From Rhodothermia bacterium (GTDB lineage: Bacteria > Bacteroidota > Rhodothermia > Rhodothermales > JABDKH01), in the NCBI GenBank assembly GCA_030431165.1, contig JAUIJQ010000155.1:1-7186 (forward strand): 7,186 nt of DNA, given 5' to 3'. This document shows positions 1 to 5,498 of the stretch, piece after piece. Each line of letters opens with the position of its first letter. Within the stretch, counting starts at the first letter, position 1. The notes beneath the pieces were generated by a model that worked only from the letters and a program-made list of their open reading frames with translations, made no database searches and was not told where the DNA came from. A program made the translations under genes and the position numbers.

Positions 1-231
1 GAGCTGTTCCCGCTGCTTGTCAGCGAGTGACTCGACAGAGAGGAGCTGCTTGATTTCCTGGTCGCGCTCTTCCAGCAATGAGCGGATGCCCTGGGCCGCA
101 TCGGTCTGGGCGAGCGCCGGCTGCCCGACACTTACCCCGAGCAGCAGGGCAGCGACGGCAACACGCAGGTGGCGAGCAAGATTCGACAGCGTGCGGGGAC
201 GTGATGCGCTATACGTGTTGTCAGTGGTCAT
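1..231 (-). CDS. Exported protein resembling MlaC (ABC transporter substrate-binding), N-terminal part
   Basis: The first 77 codons are visible; the rest lies beyond the left edge of the window. The start is the ATG whose complement occupies 229-231. Residues 24-36 form a hydrophobic segment (VAVAALLLGVSVG) after an Arg/His-containing n-region. It is followed by PALAQ, so signal peptidase I cleavage after Ala41 is likely and no lipobox Cys is present. The mature start has the pattern IRSLLEERDQEIKQLL followed by a region ending DKQREQL. This resembles the N-terminus of MlaC/Ttg2D-type periplasmic phospholipid-binding proteins, which shuttle phospholipid to an MCE-type ABC transporter. The gene starts 67 bp after the stop of the TolC-family gene on the same strand, so the two may share a transcript. 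No good Shine-Dalgarno is seen. The export call is firm. The MlaC assignment rests on a short stretch and is moderate; a generic coiled-coil periplasmic protein is the alternative. Confidence 0.6.
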   Translation of the reverse strand, partial: MTTDNTYSASRPRTLSNLARHLRVAVAALLLGVSVGQPALAQTDAAQGIRSLLEERDQEIKQLLSVESLADKQREQL

Positions 232-298
232 CGGTGTTCAATTCAGCAGACACGTGCCTGCAGTGGGCCCGTCAGCCCGAGCCGTATTACAATTTCAA

Positions 299-1705
299 CT
301 ATTGGTCTTCTTCAATTTCAACAAGCGTGCCACTCTCCAGTGTCTCGACCAGAATGCCGGCGGCGTGCAGCAGCCTGACCACTGACACATTGTAATTGCG
401 GATCGCCTCGTATCGCTCAGCCTGCAGTGAAAGGTTTGTTTGTACTGCGCGGACAAGGTTTTCGGTATCACCAATGTCCAGGTCGAAGTTGATCGTCTCG
501 GTCTGCAGCCATTCGCGGCTGATGCGCAGGGCATTGTCCTGCGCGCTTGCGGCAGATGCCCTGATAATTACGTTTCGGTACGCCTGTTCGATTTCGAAAA
601 GCACCAGTTGGCGCGCGGCCTCCTGCTGGAAGCGCACCTGGTCCCGACGAGCCTCCGCCTGCCGGATCTTGCCACGCGTCTGAAACAGATTCATGTTCTG
701 TCGGAGACCGATTCCGATCTGAGCGGTCTGGGTGTTCAGGCGATCTCCGACATACGGATTGCGCTGCTTCGGTCGGCCGGCCGTGTATCCGATGCGATAA
801 GAAGCACCAAGAATGAGCCGCGGATACAGCTTGGACCGCTCGACGTCAACAAGTGCTGATTGCGCCGACAGTCCCGCATCGGCTTTGTTCAGGATGGGCC
901 GCCTGGACAGGCCCATCTGTTGGTAATACGTGAGCGAGTCCAGAGAAAACGCAAGTCGATTGAGCACGCCTTGTGCGTCTGCGATAGCGCCCTCGGGCAG
1001 GAAGAGCTGGCGCGATACAGCCGCTGCAGCCGTGGCGCGTTTCTCAGTGACCTCGGTTACCTGGCGGTTGAACGTCTCCTCGGTGATCATGACCTGGAAG
1101 AGGTCGGCGTCGTCGACATCCTCGGCTCCTTCGTCAAGCAGTCTTTGGATCTCCCGTTTTGCGCGTTGAACGATCTCGCCTGCTTCGTCTGTCAGGAGAC
1201 GCAGTGCCGCGGTGAGCTGAAGGTCATAGAACAGTTCAGCGGTGCGAAGCGCCACCTCCGCCTCTTTTTCGCGGACCGATGCCGCGTCCACCTCGATGCC
1301 TGTGCGAGCGGCTTCGATACTCTTCCCGAGTTCCCCCCACGTGTACAGCGGTTGCAGGATGGACGCCTCGATCTGGTTAAATGGCCGCAGAGAATTCCAG
1401 TCGTTCCTGACATCGGGATCAAGAAAGAGCAACTCGTCGGATGTACCGTTTGGATTGTCGACGCCCGGCGCAAGCGCGTGCGCCGTCGTTACGTTGAACT
1501 CGGTCAGGAAACGGTTAGCCTTCGCAAAATCGTGGCGGGCTTCCGAAAACGAACGCTGGGCTTCGACCTCTGATACCTCGGGGCTGACCTCAAGCGCACG
1601 CGACACGGCTTCAGGCAGGGTGAATCGAAGCGTGTCGGACTGGCGCGCTTCCGCACCAAGAACGGCGACGAAGGATAGGACCGCTGCTACACGAAGGGCG
1701 CGCAT
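299..1705 (-). CDS. TolC-family outer-membrane efflux protein
   Basis: This 468-residue protein has the usual length of a TolC/OEP monomer, which trimerises into an outer-membrane beta barrel with a periplasmic alpha-helical tunnel serving efflux or type I secretion. Residues 5-20 form a signal peptide ending GAEA; there is no lipobox Cys, and no Cys at all. Two OEP repeats are visible. The first begins at LPEAVSRALEVSPEV (30-44) and has a barrel segment around 108-121 (PFNQIEASILQPLY). The second has barrel segments around 294-309 (YPRLILGASYRIGYTA) and 327-341 (TAQIGIGLRQNMNLF). Long Ala/Gln/Glu/Arg-rich helices lie at 125-235 and 345-450. The C-terminal helix ends in the typical run with YNVSVVRLLHAAG (438-450). 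ATG 1705 is the start that gives a complete signal peptide. No strong Shine-Dalgarno is visible. The MlaC-like gene follows on the same strand. No inner-membrane pump or adaptor lies in the window, so the substrate cannot be told. Confidence 0.93.
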   Translation of the reverse strand: MRALRVAAVLSFVAVLGAEARQSDTLRFTLPEAVSRALEVSPEVSEVEAQRSFSEARHDFAKANRFLTEFNVTTAHALAPGVDNPNGTSDELLFLDPDVRNDWNSLRPFNQIEASILQPLYTWGELGKSIEAARTGIEVDAASVREKEAEVALRTAELFYDLQLTAALRLLTDEAGEIVQRAKREIQRLLDEGAEDVDDADLFQVMITEETFNRQVTEVTEKRATAAAAVSRQLFLPEGAIADAQGVLNRLAFSLDSLTYYQQMGLSRRPILNKADAGLSAQSALVDVERSKLYPRLILGASYRIGYTAGRPKQRNPYVGDRLNTQTAQIGIGLRQNMNLFQTRGKIRQAEARRDQVRFQQEAARQLVLFEIEQAYRNVIIRASAASAQDNALRISREWLQTETINFDLDIGDTENLVRAVQTNLSLQAERYEAIRNYNVSVVRLLHAAGILVETLESGTLVEIEEDQ

Positions 1706-1778
1706 CTGTATGAGGGTTAGGCTGCGGCGGTTACGCGGAAAAGGCCACGGGGTTCACGCGGGGCCCGTAACTTGCGTT

Positions 1779-2069
1779 ATGCGAACGAGCACACCAAAGC
1801 CTCTTGGGGAGTTGATCGGCAAGGTTGTCTCGCGGCTGGGTATCCGTCGCGAGCTGGAGGAGGCACGCATGGTCGAGGCCTGGGCCGATCTTGCCGGGCC
1901 CCAGATATTGTCTGTGACCGACTCTGTGTGGGTGCGCCGCGGCAAGCTGTTCGTGAAGATCACGTCATCGACGTGGCGCCAGGAGCTGCACCTGCAGCGG
2001 ACGCAGTGGGTGCGCCGGCTCAACGATCACCTGGGTGCGAACCTCGTCCAGGAAATTGTCTTCAGGTAG
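1779..2069 (+). CDS. DUF721 / DciA-like small protein
   Basis: This 96-residue protein consists of a single DUF721 domain. The N-terminal helix runs KPLGELIGKVVSRLGIRREL (7-26). It is followed by the family signature VEAWADLAGPQI (32-43), a beta hairpin around VWVRRGKLFVKITSSTWRQEL (50-70), and a basic C-terminal helix with LHLQRTQWVRRLNDHLG (70-86). DciA, the best-studied DUF721 member, loads or assists the replicative helicase DnaB in bacteria without DnaC. In Bacteroidota the short DUF721 proteins are usually annotated only by domain, so a DNA-replication or nucleic-acid role is inference. The reading frame stays open upstream through the antisense of tolC. ATG 1779 is chosen because it is the last Met before the domain and lies outside tolC. 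No Shine-Dalgarno precedes it. It is divergent from tolC (73-bp gap) and convergent with fabF (74-bp gap). No recF or gyrB neighbour is visible. Confidence 0.88.
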   Translation: MRTSTPKPLGELIGKVVSRLGIRRELEEARMVEAWADLAGPQILSVTDSVWVRRGKLFVKITSSTWRQELHLQRTQWVRRLNDHLGANLVQEIVFR

Positions 2070-2087
2070 CGCCTTCCGAAGGGGCGC
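2069..2087. other. GC-rich hairpin between convergent genes
   Basis: A dyad begins on the last base of the DUF721 stop codon: GCG-CCTT, loop CCG, AAGG-(GG)-CGC. It lies in the 74-bp convergent gap before the fabF stop. It could slow or end transcription from either side, but neither strand has a U-tract after it, so it is not a canonical intrinsic terminator. The rest of the gap (2088-2143) shows nothing recognisable. Confidence 0.25.
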
Positions 2088-2143
2088 CGACGGACTTGCG
2101 CGCGCATGGAGCGTTTCCGGTGGCGGCGTTCAGGCTGTGGTAT

Positions 2144-3403
2144 TCAGGCCACGAACTTCTTGAAGACGACGCAGGTGTTGTGTCCGCCGAATCCGAACGC
2201 GTTTGAGAGGCCGTACATCGTCTCCCGATCCTGGGGCTTGTTGAACGTGTAGTTCAGGTCACACTCCGGATCAGCGTTTTCGAAGTTGATGGTTGGCGGG
2301 ATCCTGTCGTTCTTGATGGCGAGGATCGTCGCGATTGCCTCAACGGCACCGGCAGCGCCAAGGAGGTGTCCGGTCATGCTCTTCGTGGAAGAAACGTTGA
2401 CCTTGTAGGCGTGATCGCCAAGGACCTGCTTGATCGCGTTTGTTTCGGCAACGTCGCCAAGCGGTGTTGAGGTGCCGTGCATGTTCAGGTAGTCGACGGC
2501 ATCGGGCGTAATTCCGGCGTCATTGAGAGCCGCTTCCATCGCCAGGCGTGCACCGCGTCCCTCAGGATCGGGGGCGGTGATGTGGTATGCATCGCCGCTC
2601 ATTCCGATGCCGACGATCTCGGCATAAATCTTCGCGCCGCGGGCCTGGGCCTGTCCGAGTTCCTCGATGTACAAAGCGCCGGCACCTTCTCCGATCACAA
2701 ATCCGTCGCGCGTTGCGTCAAACGGACGGCTCGCCGTTTCGGGCTCGTCGTTTCGGGTTGACAGCGCCTTCATGGCATTAAAACCCGAGACACCGAGCTC
2801 GGTAATTGGTGCTTCCGAGCCGCCGCACAGCGCCGCGTCGGCCTGACCACGCTGAATCAGGAGGAAGGCATCGCCGATGTTGTTGTTGCCGGTGGCGCAT
2901 GCCGAGACAACCGCATAGTTGGGGCCGCGGAATCCGAATCGGATTGAAATGTGGCCCGGTGCGATGTCGGGAATCAGCCGCGGGATGAAGAAGGGATTGA
3001 TGCGACGCGGACCGTTCGTTATCAACTCGGCGGTCTGGTCGTGGAAAGTCTGCATGCCGCCGATGCCGCTGCCGAAGATCACTGCGACACGCTCCTTCTC
3101 CTCTTCGGGCATGTTGTCGGGATCGATCCCGGCGTCGGCCACCGCCTGGTCTGCTACAACCAGCGCGTACTGACTGAACTCGTCGATGCGACGTGCCACC
3201 TTGCGGTCGAGGTATTCGTTTGCGTCAAAGCCTTTCAGCTCGCAGGCAAACTTCGTGTCGAACCGTTCAGTGTCGAAGTGGGTGATCGGTGCCGAGCCAC
3301 TCTGGCCGGCCATCATGGCGTCCCAGAATGCCTGTGTAGACAGACCGATTGGCGTCAGCGCGCCCATTCCGGTGACAACGACCCTTCTGAGTTCTTGTGC
3401 CAT
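2144..3403 (-). CDS. fabF: Beta-ketoacyl-ACP synthase II (FabF)
   Basis: FabF is the condensing enzyme of type II fatty-acid synthesis. It joins malonyl-ACP to an acyl-ACP with loss of CO2, in the cytoplasm. The protein is 419 residues, close to the usual 410-415. The thiolase-fold catalytic set is intact: nucleophile Cys169 in VSACATG, His309 in NMHGTSTPLGD, and Lys341 and His346 in STKSMTGHLLGAAG. The N-terminal VVVTGMGALTPIG (8-20) and the C-terminal glycine loop NAFGFGGHN (401-409) are also present. The frame stays open 38 codons further upstream, to 3517. That extension is Pro/Cys/Ala-rich, crosses a terminator hairpin and lies outside the family, so the ATG giving MAQELRRVVVTG is chosen. 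No close Shine-Dalgarno is seen. acpP lies upstream on the same strand, the usual partner, but an intrinsic terminator separates them. The gene often found after fabF (rnc) is absent; a convergent DUF721 gene takes that place. Confidence 0.97.
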   Translation of the reverse strand: MAQELRRVVVTGMGALTPIGLSTQAFWDAMMAGQSGSAPITHFDTERFDTKFACELKGFDANEYLDRKVARRIDEFSQYALVVADQAVADAGIDPDNMPEEEKERVAVIFGSGIGGMQTFHDQTAELITNGPRRINPFFIPRLIPDIAPGHISIRFGFRGPNYAVVSACATGNNNIGDAFLLIQRGQADAALCGGSEAPITELGVSGFNAMKALSTRNDEPETASRPFDATRDGFVIGEGAGALYIEELGQAQARGAKIYAEIVGIGMSGDAYHITAPDPEGRGARLAMEAALNDAGITPDAVDYLNMHGTSTPLGDVAETNAIKQVLGDHAYKVNVSSTKSMTGHLLGAAGAVEAIATILAIKNDRIPPTINFENADPECDLNYTFNKPQDRETMYGLSNAFGFGGHNTCVVFKKFVA

Positions 3404-3474
3404 AGCGGGTACTTCGGAGAGTTCAGCTCCTTCGAACGGTTCGGCCGGCAGGCGGGGCGCTGGCGGCGACGCAC

Positions 3475-3512
3475 AAAAAAACCCGGCAGCCCGCGTTGCG
3501 CAGACTGCCGGG
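3475..3512 (-). terminator. Intrinsic terminator after acpP
   Basis: Read on the minus strand, an 8-bp GC-rich stem CCCGGCAG/CTGCCGGG (arms at 3505-3512 and 3482-3489) encloses a 15-nt loop that can itself pair CGC with GCG. Seven U residues follow directly (A-tract 3475-3481 on the plus strand). The stem starts 15 nt after the acpP stop codon and ends about 70 nt before the fabF start. This is the clearest terminator in the window. It should end most acpP transcripts, leaving fabF to read-through or its own promoter. Confidence 0.85.
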
Positions 3513-3527
3513 GTCATACGCTCGGGA

Positions 3528-3773
3528 TTAGCTCTGGCCGGATTTCTCGGTCAGGTAGCTCACAGCATCGCCGACGGTCGCGATGTTCTCAGCGTCCTCG
3601 TCGGGAATAGTCAGGTCGAATTCCTTTTCGAACTCCATAATGAGTTCGACGGTGTCCAGGGAATCGGCGCCGAGGTCGTTCGTGAAGGAGGCCTCCGGGT
3701 TAATGTCGGCTTCGTCAACGCCGAGCTTTTCGACGATGATGGATGTCACCTTCGACGCGAGATCATTCGCCAT
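3528..3773 (-). CDS. acpP: Acyl carrier protein (AcpP)
   Basis: This 81-residue acidic, all-helical carrier holds acyl chains as thioesters on a 4'-phosphopantetheine arm during fatty-acid synthesis. The modification site is Ser38 in the invariant context LGADSLDTVELIMEFEKEF (34-52). Helix I runs roughly through SKVTSIIVEKLGV and the C-terminal helix through ATVGDAVSYLTEKSG. The length matches the family (77-82). The start is well supported: GGAG (complement of 3782-3785) lies 8 nt upstream of the ATG, one of only two good Shine-Dalgarno sequences near genes here. A terminator follows the stop by 15 nt, and fabF lies beyond it on the same strand. High independent expression is usual for acpP and fits the terminator. 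The gene is divergent from metK across a 442-bp region. A candidate promoter is at 3844-3873. Confidence 0.98.
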   Translation of the reverse strand: MANDLASKVTSIIVEKLGVDEADINPEASFTNDLGADSLDTVELIMEFEKEFDLTIPDEDAENIATVGDAVSYLTEKSGQS

Positions 3774-3843
3774 GGTCCAAACTCCATGTGTAATCGTAGA
3801 TACGGGATACCGGCGCAGATGGCCCGGTAGCTTTCAAGCGGCG

Positions 3844-3873
3844 CAAATTACGGTAGGCCAGCCCTCGAATCAA
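3844..3873 (-). promoter_or_regulatory. Possible acpP promoter, Bacteroidota type
   Basis: On the minus strand, TTG (complement of 3871-3873) is followed 20 nt later by TAATTTG (complement of 3844-3850). This resembles the Bacteroidota primary-sigma promoter, which has a TTG-containing -33 element and a TAnnTTTG -7 element about 19-20 nt apart. The -7 element is one base short of the consensus spacing. Transcription would start around 3835-3840 and give a leader of about 65 nt before the acpP ATG. The pattern is short, so chance occurrence is possible. Confidence 0.4.
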
Positions 3874-3916
3874 CAAAATGACCGCAAGCCGGCGGCTCGA
3901 CGCACTGCGGGATCGA

Positions 3917-3930
3917 TTCTCCGAGGAGAA
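3917..3930. repeat. Perfect 14-bp dyad, possible operator or SD-masking hairpin
   Basis: TTCTCC-GA-GGAGAA has 6-bp arms around a 2-bp centre. As DNA it could bind a dimeric regulator between the divergent acpP and metK genes. As plus-strand RNA it would fold as TTCTC/GAGAA with a CGAG loop, covering the GGAG that lies 8 nt before the small ORF at 3937. I do not recognise it as the site of a known regulator. Confidence 0.4.
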
Positions 3931-3936
3931 ATTTTC

Positions 3937-4044
3937 ATGACGATAGGCCCCGAAACCGTGTTCTCACACGTACTTAAACGCGCTTGGGTGCGAGGAATCC
4001 CAAAGGTGGGCGGGGCGTTATACGATGCTTGGCACGTGCTTTGA
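3937..4044 (+). CDS. Possible 35-residue small protein or leader peptide upstream of metK
   Basis: This short ORF begins with ATG 3937, preceded at 8 nt by GGAG (3925-3928). That is the same Shine-Dalgarno sequence and spacing as acpP, and better than any other gene here. The peptide starts MTIGPETVFSHVLK, continues with a basic stretch (KRAWVRGIPK, 14-23), and ends ALYDAWHVL. It has two Trp and no internal Met, so it is not a methionine-attenuation leader peptide. There is no clear membrane segment or signal peptide. Third-position GC is about 60% by my count, which does not decide whether it is coding. It ends 171 bp before metK, immediately before the first hairpin of the metK leader. It could be a real small protein, a regulatory upstream ORF, or chance. 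I do not recognise a family. Confidence 0.3.
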   Translation: MTIGPETVFSHVLKRAWVRGIPKVGGALYDAWHVL

Positions 4045-4046
4045 TA

Positions 4047-4162
4047 TTTTCGCGCACAGATCGTGTGAAAACGCGCCTGCCAGGCACCGATGAGGGGTCG
4101 GGTCGCGCACGCGAGTTGGGCGCCAGCGGGTTACGTACCGTAACGCAGCCACCGATACCCGA
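4047..4162 (+). promoter_or_regulatory. Possible structured 5' leader of metK
   Basis: The segment can fold into successive hairpins. Stem 4047-4055/4063-4071 has 9 bp including two G-U pairs and a 7-nt loop. A short dyad GCCTG-C-CAGGC lies at 4075-4085. The next hairpins are TCGC/GCGA at 4103-4114, GTTGG-GCG-CCAGC at 4115-4127, and GTTACG-TAC-CGTAAC at 4130-4144. TCGGGT (4098-4103) can pair with ACCCGA (4157-4162) and so enclose the last three hairpins as a multi-way junction. CCGA (4087-4090) can alternatively pair with TCGG (4098-4101), which would exclude that closure. CACCGAT occurs twice (4085-4091 and 4150-4156). metK is a frequent target of SAM-sensing RNAs, but I do not see the conserved core of SAM-I, SAM-II or SAH riboswitches. 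The pairing was done by eye on GC-rich DNA, so function is speculative. Confidence 0.3.
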
Positions 4163-4215
4163 AAAAAGAACCACCAGCCGCCGAGTAAAACTCAGCCGAA
4201 TCTACCGAACCTTCC

Positions 4216-5385
<1,170 letters not shown>

Positions 5386-5475
5386 CAGCGGCTTCTGTCG
5401 CTCGTCGGAGAATCATCCGCGAATTGTCCGGAATTTGTCTGGAGCAAACCGGCCAACGCTAAATCGCGGTGCGTA

Positions 5476-5494
5476 TCGGGGTCGATACCCCCGA
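5476..5494 (+). other. Hairpin just before the protease start
   Basis: GGGGT-CGAT-ACCCC (5478-5491) is a perfect 5-bp stem with a 4-nt loop. It ends 7 nt before the ATG at 5499. It lies 92 nt after the metK stop but has no U-tract, so it is a poor terminator candidate. Folded in mRNA it would sit where a ribosome binds and could lower protease translation. The rest of the 113-bp metK-protease gap has only a tandem near-repeat, GAATTGTCCG/GAATTTGTCT (5421-5440). Confidence 0.3.
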
Positions 5495-5498
5495 ACAC

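Larger units (their letters stand above)
3774..4215. promoter_or_regulatory. Divergent acpP-metK control region (442 bp)
   Basis: No established gene lies here. From the acpP side it contains the acpP Shine-Dalgarno (3782-3785), a possible acpP promoter (3844-3873), a perfect dyad (3917-3930), a 35-codon ORF (3937-4044) and a multi-hairpin segment before metK (4047-4162). It ends with an A-rich stretch and a small GAGT/ACTC hairpin (4183-4193) before the metK ATG. It is long for divergent housekeeping genes and must at least carry both promoters. No convincing sigma-70 -35/-10 pair for metK was found. TATTTTCG (4045-4052) is a near match to the Bacteroidota -7 motif TAnnTTTG, but the nearest TTG upstream is only 13 nt away. 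No Shine-Dalgarno precedes metK. Confidence 0.7.

Noticed and set aside
860..1573. 237-codon plus-strand ORF opposite tolC
   Set aside because: It is wholly antisense to an intact TolC-family gene, and its composition is what the reverse of that gene would give. No recognisable domain or start signal.
1242..1778. Upstream in-frame extension of the DUF721 gene
   Set aside because: The frame stays open through the antisense of tolC, but the translation there is Ser/Arg/Ala-rich shadow sequence. DUF721 begins only after Met at 1779.
3404..3517. N-terminal extension of FabF to 3517
   Set aside because: It would run through the terminator stem, and its residues do not resemble a FabF N-terminus. 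The ATG at 3403 gives the normal family start.
2951..3610. 219-codon plus-strand ORF across fabF, the terminator and acpP
   Set aside because: It overlaps two intact essential genes and a terminator, and is antisense to all of them. No domain seen.
3984..4003. TTGGG/CCCAA dyad with a 10-nt loop
   Set aside because: Short arms, a large loop, position inside the small ORF and no U-tract; likely chance.
4045..4215. A known SAM-I, SAM-II or SAH riboswitch before metK
   Set aside because: The conserved core sequences I know for these classes are not present. The structure is therefore reported only as an unassigned leader.
5421..5440. Tandem near-repeat GAATTGTCCG/GAATTTGTCT
   Set aside because: Only two imperfect 10-bp copies. 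It is too short to call a functional repeat or operator.
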